Shown here in pieces: positions 22,540 to 33,565 of a stretch of 64,000 nucleotides of DNA (position 1 is its first letter; each line of letters opens with the position of its first letter). Below the pieces are notes generated by a model. It had not been told where the DNA came from, ran no database searches, and was given only the letters and a program-made list of their open reading frames with translations. A program made the translations under genes and the position numbers. This DNA comes from Ypsolopha sequella (Eukaryota; Arthropoda; Insecta; Lepidoptera; Ypsolophidae), in contig OW203992.1 in assembly GCA_934047225.1 (NCBI GenBank), positions 16,853,501-16,917,500 on the forward strand, given 5' to 3'.

Positions 22540-22674
22540 CTTCTTTCACGCAGCAACGGAGCTACGGATCGACGTGATATTTTGCATAGAGATAGTTTAT
22601 GGGCCGGAGAGTGACATAGACTACTTTTTATCCGGGGAAAATACAAATGAAATCAGCGTGGGCAAAAGCTAGTT
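22540..22674 (+). mobile_element. Helitron-like lepidopteran repeat fragment
   Basis: CAGCAACGGAGCTACGGATC, GATATTTTGCATAGAGATAG, GGGCCGGAGAGTGACATAGA and CTACTTTTTATCC lead to the terminal AAAAGCTAGTT. Same module as 15952-16130. Confidence 0.6.
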
Positions 22675-22972
22675 ATCTATATTTTTTTACCATTCGTGTC
22701 CAATGATAATTAACCCTAAAGCTCTGGATTGTAACGCAAATTAATTAATGAAATGTTTCTCGGTTATGTTTTCAGAAATTTTGTTGCCAATTTATTTACT
22801 TTTTTTATTAATTGGTAACAATCGTTGTTTGGGTCTTTTGGTCCATAATATCATTACCGTTTAACTATTTGGACTATTTTGTTGCGCTCGTATACCACAC
22901 GATGCGGTAAAAATAATTAAATCGTAAATCATATCCTGAGTACTAAAATAACTGCGAATTTGTATCTATGAT

Positions 22973-23288
22973 CCTAAATATTATTAGAGTGCATTAAAAA
23001 CTAGAAAAGATCAATTGGAAACATATTTTAAGACTGGTTTCGCAGCCGGATTGTGAAAACCTTGCTATTTTCAGTTTGAAATTTAAGTGTTCTGTTTCGA
23101 TTAATTAGAAAAAGGTGGGTTTTTGCACAATCCGGCTGCAAAACCGCTCTTAAGTAAACAAATATTTGAAAAAATTCCTTGGGCCCAGTATTCGAACCGA
23201 ACCAAGATTTAAAATATTTGTTTACTTGAAATTTGTTTCTAGTTGATCTTTTCTAGTTTGTAATGAACTCTAATAATATTTAGAGTAT
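22973..23288. mobile_element. Inverted pair of SINE-type repeats (family S2)
   Basis: The left arm (CTAAATATTATTAGAGTGCA, ACTAGAAAAGATCAA) and right arm (TTGATCTTTTCTAGTTTG, AACTCTAATAATATTTAG) are inverse over about 60 bp. A second inverse pair, GCAGCCGGATTGTG with CACAATCCGGCTGC, lies inside. The stretch TTGAAAAAATTCCTTGGG at about 23166 is the S2 SINE tail also found at 25560 and 56970. Confidence 0.65.
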
Positions 23289-24120
23289 CCTAAGCGATAT
23301 ATGTCGCTAAAATAAACATATAATATTAATCTATCCCATTATTTATCTTTTTAATTGTGATTTAATGAAGGAAGAATTTAATTTAACCGAGGTTCCGTTT
23401 TAAGAACTTTGCCTGCGGGCAACTTTCGGACATGTTGAGAACAAGGGATGCTGGTTGCTGTCACAACTTTGCAAATGGCGTGCCCCTACTTGTACACTAA
23501 AATATATATGCTTAGTACATGTGTTATCCGACTAAACATCTGTCAGTTTCTAGACTGATTTGACCTTTTAATGGACAGATGTGACATTTTTGTACATTTA
23601 ACATTTTTACCAGCAGAAGCCTGCATTTCATACTCCTATCATATGGAATCTAATAAAGAAAGAGCATAAAAAGAATTTCGCATGAAATTCCATTGTGGCC
23701 TATGTAAGAGCTTCTAGAAAGGTTTAGAGCTGCAAGCTTGCAATAGAGCTGCACCTGTGCTCGACAAAATGTCAATATTGGCAAGCGTGAGTCGAAATGA
23801 GACAATAATTCAATATGAGCAACGGGCAGGTGTTCCAAAACATCGACGAATCGACGTGGCCCGCTCCGAATAAATCGTTCGATCCATAGAGAACCCACTT
23901 AAACTAATGTGCGCTATTGAAAACACCGCGAAACAAGTGTTACTAACGAGGTTTTCGCAAAGTTGCGTGCGTCACTCTGCGTAAATGGAGTTTCTTCTTT
24001 GCGAATAATAATTCGGCCTCTGTATTGCTGATGGTAGCTACGAAAGAAATGGGATATCAGCACGATTTGCTGTTTGAGCAATATCGCTTATGGAAGCTGT
24101 AATATTCAGGTATAAAAATA
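23289..24120. other. Non-coding stretch, nothing recognised
   Basis: No gene recognised. The minus-strand frame 23650-23898 has no known motif. Confidence 0.4.
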
Positions 24121-24390
24121 TATACTGTGTGTTAGGATGATGTTACGGAAGCCGGAAACTGGTGATAGTACTCGTCTATACGAACAACTTTTACTATAGA
24201 ACCAACAATCAAATCTCGAAAAAAAATCAGCTGTTCCATAGAGTTACATACCTACTCAACTAAAATGTATGAAAACCTATTGTTTTTTTTTTTCAAGTTT
24301 TCTCCATTTTTTTTCACGAAAAGTTGTTCGTATGGCCGAGTACTATTGCCAGTTTCCGGCTTCCGCAACATCATTTTAACACCCTGTATA
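24121..24390. mobile_element. MITE, family M2 (TIR TATACTGTGTGTTA / TAACACCCTGTATA)
   Basis: Terminal inverted repeats of about 60 bp share GATGTTACGGAAGCCGGAAA and ATACGAACAACTTTT with a few mismatches. The ~150-bp interior is AT-rich and has no ORF. A partial copy occurs at 31462-31582. Confidence 0.85.
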
Positions 24391-24429
24391 TTTATGAGAT
24401 GTATCTCCAAGTTAGTGCAAGAGGTGTTT

Positions 24430-24625
24430 CCGAGTTGACTGAATTAATATGTGTATTCACGTTTCACCGACGATTTTGACGTTCCAACGCGATAAAAGTG
24501 GGCCTACTGCCATTCTTCGTACACATTGCATATCCGAATCATTGATCCGAATCTGGGTCTCAACATCGAGAGTCCACCGTCAGACCGATTGAGCTGCAGT
24601 CGCTTTTTAATAGCTAAAATTGTAT
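24430..24625 (-). mobile_element. tRNA-derived SINE (family S1)
   Basis: The minus strand begins near 24625 with a box-A-like CTGCAGCTCAATCGG and a box-B-like CAGATTCGGATC. The CGTTGGAACGTC and CGTCGGTGAAACGTG body module follows. Confidence 0.6.
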
Positions 24626-24915
24626 GCCCTTATCAATAGTTTTCAGTAAATCATACATAACACAATAACTTAAAGGTAAAAAGTCACTAATTTTGACTTT
24701 TTCTACAACTTCAAAATACCGTTTTTTTTTTTCAAAAACTCTGTATGGGCCCATCAGCTACATCAAAATTTAAGGAATGTTCCTATGACCAAAACTCTGT
24801 ATGTTAAAATAAGTTGAAATTTCCACTCCAACTAGACAAGATCTCTTTCAAAAAAAGAACATAAATTTTTAGTACGAACAAAATCTATCTTTATTATACA
24901 AAAAAACACATGTGT

Positions 24916-25023
24916 GAGAAAGCCGGCTAACTGGTATCAAGATATGTCAACGCATTGTTGGCTGTAATATATTAGAGCCAACAATGCTTTGACATATCTT
25001 GATGCCAGTTAGCCAGCTTTCAC
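24916..25023. repeat. 48-bp near-perfect hairpin with 12-nt loop
   Basis: Arms 24916-24963 and 24976-25023 pair with only four mismatches in 48. The loop is GTAATATATTAG. Arm words are GGCTAACTGG and GCATTGTTGGCT. No further copy is visible. It could be a small fold-back MITE or a hairpin-RNA source; the stem length exceeds typical animal pre-miRNAs. Confidence 0.9.
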
Positions 25024-25539
25024 TTCGAGCGGCGGTGGCGCCTTATTATACTATAATCTCTAGTACTATAATTTAACATAATTGAAATACAAACAAACAC
25101 CCTTGTAGGCTACGTAGGCACAATATAATTTTCTACTGTGGCGTAGGCATTATGTTACGTGTAATGGGCTTACCCTTGCCCTGCCCTTGATGTGGAAGCC
25201 TGTGCTTAAAACAGTAACTAGATTAAGCACAGAATATACTGAAAGTGACGTAGATACCGTGAGTTCTGCGTGTCTAGATAACGCAAGCCGTTAGTAAAAA
25301 AATGGTACGGACGCCCAACCTGTCCGACCACCCGTGCCAACTGCACTTGCCCGGAAGAAGGCAGTCTGAATCTGCTGAAACTGGTCGGCTATCCCGATCA
25401 ATTATACTTATTGAGGTGAGCCGTTTTGCAATAATCGGGCTTACCCTTGTTTACGTAAACGTAAGATATACGTTTTCAAATTAAGAAACTATCTATTGTG
25501 GACGGTCTTGTAAGAAACGACTTGTATTATAAACTAGAA
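25024..25539. other. Non-coding stretch, nothing recognised
   Basis: No gene recognised. A short frame at 25302-25484 lacks known motifs. Confidence 0.4.
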
Positions 25540-25660
25540 ATCAATCAAAAACAAATTTCAAGTAAACAAATATTTTGAAAAAATTCTTCGGGCCTGGATC
25601 CGAATCTGCGACCTCTCGCTTACAAGGCAAGCGCGCTACACACTGCAACGCAAAAGAATT
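25540..25660 (-). mobile_element. tRNA-derived SINE (family S2)
   Basis: On the minus strand GTAGCGCGCTTGCCTTGTAA, box-B-like GCAGATTCGGATCC and GAAGAATTTTTTCA run in order, ending AAATTTGTTTTTGATTGATT. The tail matches 23165-23250 and 56930-56990. Confidence 0.65.
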
Positions 25661-25879
25661 TGTTTTACAAAAAAACAACTCTTTTATTTTAATTGGTTGA
25701 CAAATAAAACTCTTAAAAGTGCAAGCGGGAGCTCCTCCAATTTTCGCGAGAAGTAAAGTATCATTATTTCTGTAAAATTTCGGTGTTGTGCAAAAGTTTC
25801 GCTTTGATCATCAGGGTGAGCGTGTTCAAAAGTTAAAACGTTCCGTGTTTGAAGTTGTTTGGTACAAACTCCCAGGAGT

Positions 25880-26006
25880 ACACTGGGTTATCTTGAGTAA
25901 TCTCAGTAACTCTAGCTAACTACACAAGGTTATCTTGAGTAATCTCAGTAACTCTGGCTAAAGTACACAGGGTTATCTTGAGTAACCGCAGCAACTCTGG
26001 TTAGGA
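25880..26006 (+). repeat. Tandem repeat, 42-43-bp unit, three copies
   Basis: Units start at 25880, 25922 and 25965. Each contains GGTTATCTTGAGTAA followed by CAGTAACTCTGGCTA or a close variant. Confidence 0.9.
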
Positions 26007-27624
26007 ACACACGTCAAAATAAATGTTTCTACGGGTAAATCGAAACATGACGTTAGTTACATTTAAGATCTACTTTTTTTTGCACAATTTGCTATGTTTA
26101 CCAGGAAAATTAAACTTAATTAAAAATTTTATCTTAAAAAAAAGACTATTTAGTGATCTTAATTTCGAGCAATTTCAGTATTATGCTGTCAATAATTTTA
26201 TATTTTTTTTTATATTTACATAGCAGTGACGTCATTTGCTAGATATAATAACCAAGATACGAAATTACAGGCACGAAAAAAAAATTACATTGATGTTTAT
26301 GTTTATGTCAAAGCATACAGCATTATAATCACCAAGTGCCGACAATCACAAGTATTAATCATACAGCATTAATTATGTAATCTGTCTCAAAGAGAAGGAA
26401 GAGACATGAGATAGTATATTTTTATATTATATATATATATATGCATATTCGTAACGTTATAAGTATTTATGTATTTATGTATTATGTATATTCTCTTCTT
26501 ATATTTATATATTTTTTTTAGCATTAAGTCCACCTGTTGTACATTAAACTGTGTTTTGTGCAAAAAAGAATTTAGAAGAAGAAGTTCATATCTATTCTGT
26601 TCAGCAAATTAAAAAATATCTATGATCTTAAGTTTGCTGCAGAAATAATGAAATATAGCAAAAAAATGTATTATCTTGAAACGGATTTTCAATCAGCATG
26701 GCTTAGCGTAAAATTCCCTTAAATTGCCTTACGCTTGGCCATTAGCTATTGGCCATAATATAGGATGAATGGCGCTCGCCTAGAAATCAGGAGAGTCAAA
26801 GCAGGTGAGGCGATAATCTGTCCAGCGACTTCCGCAAAATCTGCTTTAGTCGGTAACGGATGGATGACTGATACTTCGTAACTAATTGCAACCACACTCC
26901 CGGTATAGTTTCTTATGACGTCACGCCGGAACAAAACGAGTCGCTTGGCGGCATGCTTTCGTCATTAGGTTGGTGCCAAGCCACGGCCGAAGCCTACCGC
27001 TAGAAAAGAGTACATTACGTATCGTACTTGCAAACGGGGCCAAGATCCGACGACCTTATCACCCTCAATACAACAAAGAGTTACAGATTGTAGGCATACC
27101 TCTTTAAAATTCCTAAATCGCCTTTTACGAAATCCACACGAAGACAGTGACAATATTCTTTTTTACGTGACATTGTTCACTCTTGCATATATCTGAGTCA
27201 AATATACTACCTGTATGTATAAATCTCTCTACAGGAATGTTTTGGAACGCGCCTAAGGATCATGTTCCACTTACCCGTATTACGGACATATGCAGCAACT
27301 CCACGCAATCCAGGCGGTTCAAGAGGGGAGGTTATCACGCCACCTGTCTGGGTAACATGCGAAATTAGTTTTCTTTCACAAGCACCCGCGAATATGCCCG
27401 TGGGATAGCGACGCCGTAATATTGCGTAATGTTTGAAGAAAAGTTATAAACAAATCCCAGGATAATGGTCCCGCTAATAACGTGGGAGGTAAAAGTTAAT
27501 TAACTATTGCTGTGCTTTAGGAGCTGAGTTTTATCTACTTATTTTATTAAATTTTTATAGCTACATTTTAAATCAAGATATAAAATATAATTGCTTCTCG
27601 CTATTTACAATAAACTAAATAGAT
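26007..27624. other. Non-coding stretch with TA-rich tract
   Basis: A (TA)n tract lies at about 26423-26442. The region 26740-27160 is less AT-rich than its surroundings and carries two 62-codon minus-strand frames without known motifs. No gene is called. Confidence 0.35.
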
Positions 27625-28345
27625 AAGAGGTCTTTACATATGAAATTGCCGTTTTCTATAGAAAATTTGAAGGAAACTCAATTTTCAGTACTAAAATTTT
27701 TGCATTTGTTTTAGGAACGACATATCTAAATTACGTAATTTCTTTCGTGTATGAATGAGACAACATTAATCTAACTGCAACATTAATTTAATTTTCAATG
27801 CAAGTGCTCGTAAAGGCCCACTTTTTATGCATCAAAACCGAACAGAAAGTCGATTATTTTGCCCTAGGGCTTTATTATTATTTTTTTAAATTTACTCACA
27901 ATGGTTGGCTAACCTGCAGCCTTTCCTGTGTACCATAAATGTTATACTTTTTTTTCCACTGTTTAACGGCTCTGGATACAGTCCTTTTGAGCCAATCATA
28001 ATTTAAAGTTCACAAGATTATATTTGTTTTATTTCCTCACACTATGCATTGAAAAACGTAGTATGATACACGGGCGTAAGAGCAATAAATTACTCGGTTA
28101 CGTCTAAAATCGTAATTTATTCCTTTTCGCCCTAGTATCATAAACAACTATTTTAAAAATCGTCAGCTGCAAAAAATTATTACGAATCTTATTATCTAAA
28201 CGGATAGCATTTAGGATTTTGAAATTTTTATTTTGGTTTTCAAACTGAAAACGAGAAAAATTTAATACGTAGATGTAAAACCTTGAAATCAATTTTCAAA
28301 CAAAAAACAAATAATGGAAATGGCTACTGAACTACAGGAATTGTG
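27625..28345 (+). repeat. Interspersed repeat RF, copy 1, split by R400
   Basis: 27625-27796 and 28148-28345 together match the continuous copy at 53836-54215 (words TCTTTACATATGAAATTG, CTCAATTTTCAGTACTAA, GTCAGCTGCAAAAAATTA, ACAAATAATGGAAATGGCTA). The interruption is exactly the R400 element. No coding potential is seen in either copy; class unknown. Confidence 0.8.
27797..28147 (+). mobile_element. R400 repeat, copy 3, nested in RF
   Basis: Begins TTTTCAATGCAAGTGCTCG and ends CATAAACAACTATT. The tip of the 3' hairpin, which the other copies keep as ACACTCGCTACGCTCGTG, has been deleted here (CGTCTAAAATCGTAATTTAT). Confidence 0.85.
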
Positions 28346-28780
28346 ATAAAGACCTATTATACTCGTATCAATAAAGACTCCTATATAAAACTAGTGTTTT
28401 TATGAGATCCTATTGAGGTACGGAACTCTAAATACGGATAACTCTAGTTTAGCATGACGAGTATTCTCGAAGGTCGGAAACATAAAGATTTCTGATCTTC
28501 ACTTCAGGCTCGATTGAGTTACAGTGTGTGGCCGTCGTTAGATATTGGATGAAATTTCATTTATATTTCTCACGGGAGTCCCAACACTTTAGCGGCGTGA
28601 AAAATAGCTGCATGAATATGCTGCCCGGACGTAAGCTACCTACGAACGTGGTGCCAGCTCTTTTTAGTGAAATAACTCACTTTTCTTCCACTGCTTACAA
28701 CAATTCATCTCTGTAGCGATATTTATTTTAACATATGTTTTATTTTTCATTTTAAATAAATTAACCATAAAAATAATGGT
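28346..28780. other. Non-coding stretch, nothing recognised
   Basis: No gene or repeat recognised. Confidence 0.4.
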
Positions 28781-29180
28781 TCCTACTTTAAGGGGCTTAG
28801 CTATAAAATTAATACTTTGCCCTATAATATTAATACTTTTAGTACAAACTTGCACTATAATATTAATACTTTCAATACAAACGAACTTAAAAAAATAATT
28901 GTTTCGAGTACATATAAGCTGTTTATAGAAAACCAGTGCAGAAGAGAGTCGGTAGGTTAAGCTTGAAGGTTAGGTATGGCCAATCGCGGAACGTAGTGAC
29001 CGCCATAGATACATAACCTTCGTGGTCATTTTTTATGACAACTCAGTAAAGGTTATAGTGAGAAAAACTAAGTTTGTAGTGGAAAGTATTATTTTTGAAG
29101 TATGTATTTATAGTTGTATAATTTTTTGTAGTTCTTTACTTTTTTTTTTGTTGTTGTTTCCATTAATTTTATTTAAAAAA
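28781..29180 (+). repeat. Interspersed repeat RB, copy 2
   Basis: Matches 13640-13990. It carries an extra internal duplication of the CTATAATATTAATACTTT word (28823 and 28855) and keeps GCAGAAGAGAG, TCGCGGAACGTAGTG and GTAGTGGAAAGTATTATTTT. Confidence 0.75.
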
Positions 29181-29559
29181 ATAAATGTGTCCCAATTTTA
29201 ATTGAAGGCTGTCAAAACATAAAATACTTTAACTTTTATAAATTTGATCTGTTTTACAGAAAGTATTAAGTTATTAGAAGGAGATAGGGGTCAATATTTA
29301 TATTGATATTCGTATAGCGAAGTATGCACCTAAAAGAGTTTATTTTAGATTATTTCAAAGAATATATAACAGCGAAACTGCAATTTACAAAATAATCATC
29401 GGGTAGTGCGTTAAATGGCTGCAATCAAGCGAATAATAATTATGGAATCGTGTCAAGTAGCCCGTCAGTAACATGCGCCCGCGTGCGATGACAGGCGAAT
29501 GTTGTGGGCGAATTAACATCATGTGAACTTTCTGATCACGATGACGTCCGAACACAATA

Positions 29560-29630
29560 AGTCGGGATTTCTCAAAGTGGGGTACGTTAACTCCTACGGG
29601 TTCGCCAGTTGATCGTAGGGGTTCGCGTTA
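29560..29630 (+). mobile_element. Possible hAT-type element end
   Basis: ATTTCTCAAAGTGGGGTACG followed by CTCCTACGGGTTCGCC and GTAGGGGTTCGCG resembles the TTCTCAAAGTGGGGTACGC ends of hAT elements. No transposase or second end is seen. Confidence 0.35.
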
Positions 29631-29717
29631 TGGCGGCTGACGGCTAGCTCGCTCTTTCAATAGGTACAAATTAAGATTAAAATTGAGCAAAATTGCTCCT
29701 AAAATTGACTAAATGCT

Positions 29718-30235
29718 GTGTCGATCCCCTACAATATGCCAAGAAAAGCCATTTCAAAGTTGTTTTCCTATCCAGCTTGTAAATCAAACCTTGGTCTTAA
29801 CTCGCCTATGACAAGAATTATGAGAGAATACAATAGTTTGAACGTAACCATAACAGATCTAGATGTATTCCATCAATCTTTCTTTGTGTTTAAATATCAT
29901 ATAATAATGTATTTTTGTAATCAGTAGGTAGTAGTTTTCAATTTGTTAATATTTAATTAGCTTCCTTAGGTTTAGGTTTAATTTAGTATATTTAGTGTTT
30001 AGTTAGGTAATTTTAGTTTGTAGTTTTTTTTTAAATTGTTTGTAACTATGTAATTTTCCTATTTGTAGTGTGATGATTTACCCCTTTTTGTTTATAATTA
30101 CTTGGCAAATGTTGTGTATACCTATAAGTGGCGCAAGTATCAGAATATTTATAAAAATGTAAGCTCTTTTAAGTGTAACAATACTTGTGCTGTTGGTGTA
30201 CCTTTTTTAAATAAATAAATAAATAAAAATAAATA
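29718..30235 (+). mobile_element. 5'-truncated LINE: ORF tail, 3' UTR and AAATA-type tail
   Basis: The frame ending with TAG at 29925-29927 encodes YPACKSNLGLNSPMTRIMRE, YNSLN and VFHQSFFVFK. This is the pattern of the extreme C-terminus of insect LINE reverse transcriptases (N-x-x-x-P-M-x-R, then LDVFH). About 300 bp of 3' UTR follow and end in AAATAAATAAATAAATAAAA. No target-site duplication was identified. Confidence 0.65.
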
Positions 30236-30462
30236 AATTTGCGACAGCAAAAAAATTTACCCAACAAATCATTTATTTAACAATAAATTGTTCTTTGTGA
30301 TTGTATAAAACAATTGTTTCCTTCTGTGGCGAGTTTTTATGTCAAGAGGTCCGCAGTCTTCTGATAAATTTAATAGGGGTACGTGGGGTTACTTATTAAA
30401 GTATGAAAAACCCTGCAATAATTAATAGTACTATGTCGTCCAGGCTACACTAATTGGTTAAC

Positions 30463-30736
30463 TATAAGGTGAAATTTAATCGACCGCCCTAATTCATACT
30501 GGAGGCTCAGTCAGTGATCAGGAACAATGTTTATTGACATCAGGTAAAATCTGAAAAAAAAATATTTTTGCTTCCGTACTGCCTGTACTAGTTTTGTATT
30601 TGAACTAGTCCAGTTCGTACGGAAACAAATAATGTTTTTTATGATTTCGAAAAAAAGTATAGTTGAACTTTGTTTCTGATCACTAACCGAGTCTCCAGTA
30701 TGAATTCGGGCGGTTGATTAAATTTCACCTTGTATA
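30463..30736. mobile_element. MITE, family M3
   Basis: Terminal inverted repeats of about 65 bp: TATAAGGTGAAATTTAATCG and the inverse of GGTTGATTAAATTTCACCTT plus GTATA. Both arms contain ATTCATACTGGAG and GTGATCAG. The interior also folds (CCGTACTGCCTGTACTAG / CTAGTCCAGTTCGTACGG). A shorter relative lies at 40115-40246. Confidence 0.85.
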
Positions 30737-31224
30737 TGCGAATACCATTATTAAAGACAAGAAAAAAAAAAGGTGAACAATTTGTTTGTATACTGCGTGT
30801 ACAGCGAAAATTATAGGTGATTAAATGAAAATAAAATGAGAATATTATAATAATCTTTGAAAATAACTTTCGCAATGAAGTTTTCGTCATTCAACATACG
30901 ACAAAAACATTACAAAAGGAAATCAAGCTTTTACTGGATAATTTGCCTAATGTAATTTCTTACTGAGAGTTTTTGTTATGGTTCTTTTAATTATAAAGTA
31001 TCAAATTATAAAGTATAAATAAATTGATTTGTTCTGTTCTGCTTGTACATACTCGCATGTATAAAGTGAAAATGTCTAGGTACGGTCCTGGAGTTTCATA
31101 CTCGTATATGCACAATACATAAGTATTGTTCGGGCTCTATCGTTTGAAATTGATATTTTATAACATGATTATCGGCCCAAAATTTTGCATTTATGTTATA
31201 ATTTCACTTTTGCCTGAGTAATTA

Positions 31225-31410
31225 AAAGCTTTCCCAAAGGTTTTTATTGCGCGTTTTTCAATATACAGGATTTTAAGATGAATTTTTGTGCCAAATTTCA
31301 TGTATTTATCTTTAACGGTGCTGAAGTTATGAGGCTGTGTCTTACGGACGGACGGACGAACGGACAACGAGTCTCATCATAAAGGTTCCTTTTGTACCTT
31401 TTAGATACCA
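31225..31410 (+). repeat. Fragment of a sprayed lepidopteran repeat (GACGGACGGACG type)
   Basis: GTGCCAAATTTCATG, TTACGGACGGACGGACGAAC and AAAGGTTCCTTTTGTACC resemble the repeat family present at 48603-48895, 58655-59180 and 62337-62630. Confidence 0.45.
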
Positions 31411-31461
31411 CGCAACCTTAAAAACAATTTTTCAAACATTTTAGTCGAGTAGGTATTTAAA

Positions 31462-31582
31462 TTTTCTATGTAACAGCTGATTTCCGCGTTTTGAGGATTG
31501 GTTCTATTGTAAAAGTTGCTCGTATGGACGAGTACTATCGCCAGTTTGCGGCTTCCGCAACTTCATCTTAACACCCAATATA
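31462..31582. mobile_element. MITE M2, partial copy (right half)
   Basis: AACAGCTGATTTCCGCGTTT, GGTTCTATTGTAAAAGTTG, CTCGTATGGACGAGTACTAT and GCGGCTTCCGCAAC, ending in TAACACCCAATATA, match the right half of 24121-24390. The left half is missing. Confidence 0.7.
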
Positions 31583-32937
31583 ATAATTTAAAAAAATACT
31601 TAATACGATGGAGTGTTTTGGATTTGCAGGGGTGTATCAAGTTCTAGGCAAAGAAAGAATCGCTGGCTAACATTGTGGCAACGATGTGCCTGCTGTTAAA
31701 ATATAATCCATAGACAACATATCGTAGCTCAAATTCTCACTGAGGATGTCACTTGAGCAAACGACACGCGCTTTAGATCTACATTGAGATGCACATGTAA
31801 CCAATAACAGTTGCACAAAAAACTAAAAGTAAATATCAACCGTCGTTGCTTTTTTTATCGAAGTCAACTAACGAACAAAAAGCCATTGTGTCCCGAAACA
31901 GCCCTCCAGACCGCCTAGTTTTATTTAATTTGTCAACGCGAACAAACTGGTTACAGCCCCTGGCTGACCTCACAACAGGACTAGACATAATTGAATACCC
32001 TTTCTACACGAACTTTGTTTACTGTCCCTTTAGTTTTATATCATGTATATCAAATTTTCGATAACTTCTTTGTAAGAAGTTCTCAGCTTTCCGAAAATAT
32101 CGTCGAGGGATACTATCGACAAGCAACAGCGTCGACGCAGTTTATATATATATATATTTTTTGCTTTCGTTTTTAGAATATTACGAGTAAGTTCACCTTT
32201 GTTTCACTAAAATTTCTTCAGCCGTTTCCTATCTGGAGGAGTCCCAACTTAGTGTGTTTTGAAAATGTTTTGTTGTTGTGGCTGAAATGTAAAGATGTAC
32301 ATTTTTACAATTAACTCATGAAGCTCTTTCATTTGGTATCCAAAACGACAGGTATAAAAAAAAATACAAAAAAAATTGCGCTATCTAAAGTTAAACACCC
32401 GGTACTGGAGCATTATGTAGCTTCCGCATAGTCGCAACTTCCCTTCACAAAAAATCCGACAAATAGTAAATATGTGACGTTATGTGTCTCAACTAATCAC
32501 AACATTGTCCTCTGGCTTGTGTTCTTTAAACCGTTGAACACTTTAAACTCTCGCGTTTCGTACACATTATAATACGAGTATATCTTCGGATCCTGTAAGT
32601 GTTGTGTGCCGTGCGTTAATAAGATACACAATTAATTTCAAAGACTAAAGTGTTTATGCGGGTAAAAGAATTATACTTCGGTCGTCACCTGCACCTCATC
32701 ACTACGCCTCGGCATACTTGCCAGTTTCCCGTAGACCACGAGTCATGCAACTGTCTCGAAACGTCGGGTGTCCCCTTTTCGTAAAAAAGGTAAAAATTGA
32801 TCGCGGTAGACCCGATAATATATATTATAACGTTGAACACTGTCTTTACTGCTCCTGTGGCCGAGTTAATCTAACCACTACACGTGATGCTTGGTGGTCA
32901 TTACTCTGTAGGTTCGAATTTCGTAAGCCAGATTTAC
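31583..32937. other. Non-coding stretch, nothing recognised
   Basis: No gene recognised in 1.35 kb. Short frames such as 31846-32064 and 32718-32942 carry no known motif. Confidence 0.4.
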
Positions 32938-33190
32938 ATTAGGGTGGTTACGTCAGGGCTCATTCGAAAACGCAAACCTTATTATTGTTTTCATTGTTTT
33001 TAAATAAAAACATTAAATAAATGTGGTTTATGGCGTTACGCGACACTGACTTTTTTTAGCAATGTTGTGTTCTTTAATTTTTTTTTTATTGTATTATTTA
33101 TTCACAACAAAATAGTGTACATTAATATTAAAGAAATTATATATATATATATATATATATACGAAAACACAAAAAATATAATTATAGGTA

Positions 33191-33240
33191 AGTAGTAAAA
33201 TATATTTTGACCACTAATTGTGGTCGGCATCAGTTACACA
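33191..33240 (-). ncRNA. Hammerhead-like folded motif, copy P2, in LINE 3' UTR
   Basis: The minus strand reads GTAA-CTGATGCC, a stem GACCAC/GTGGTC around AATTA, AAAATATAT-T and TTAC. The outer GTAA/TTAC and inner 6-bp stems form in the type I hammerhead arrangement. Relative to 37653-37695, both stems differ in sequence but keep pairing. The core has CC where the hammerhead A9 is expected, and A instead of G12. Confidence 0.45.
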
Positions 33241-33302
33241 ATTATAAATAAAAGTTAAAATTTTTAATTAATATTAAGTATTAAATGAATCACAAAAACC
33301 CC

Positions 33303-33565
33303 TCAGGGTTTATCCATGAGATCACTCATATCTAACAATTTATAACTTATTAACTTATCATTATAACTTAAAAAATATTTCTTTAGTATTGCTCTTCTCT
33401 TAACTGGCTTAACTTCTATGTAATTTAAGACTTCATTTGGCAAATAATTTAAACATTTTGATAACATGTATTCCGAAGTTCGCATTCCATAATTGTTCTT
33501 ATATCTAGGTAGGACATAAGTAGACAAGTAAGTTAACGGACGTAAATGCTTATGTCGAGTATTCT
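33303..33565 (-). pseudogene. C-terminal tail of LINE reverse transcriptase ORF
   Basis: Reading from the element junction: KNTRHKHLRPLTYL, STYVLPRYKNNYGMRTSEYM, LSKCLNYLPNEVL. This aligns with LRTLTYLPTYKLPSYNNSYG and TRTWEYMLPKILNELP of the copy at 1252-2064, so the two belong to the same LINE group. Only the last ~85 codons remain, ending at the stop near 33303, so it is non-functional. Confidence 0.75.

Larger units (their letters stand above)
33079..33565 (-). mobile_element. LINE family alpha fragment, inserted in MITE M1
   Basis: The poly(T) at 33078-33087 is the minus-strand poly(A) tail, preceded in minus-strand order by GTGAATAAATAATACAATAA. Upstream lie a (TA)n tract (33138-33161), the folded motif at 33191-33240 and an ORF tail. 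Coding on the minus strand is open back to 33565, where the recombinase-like element begins. 34438-34505 may be the remaining LINE sequence on the other side of that element. Confidence 0.75.
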
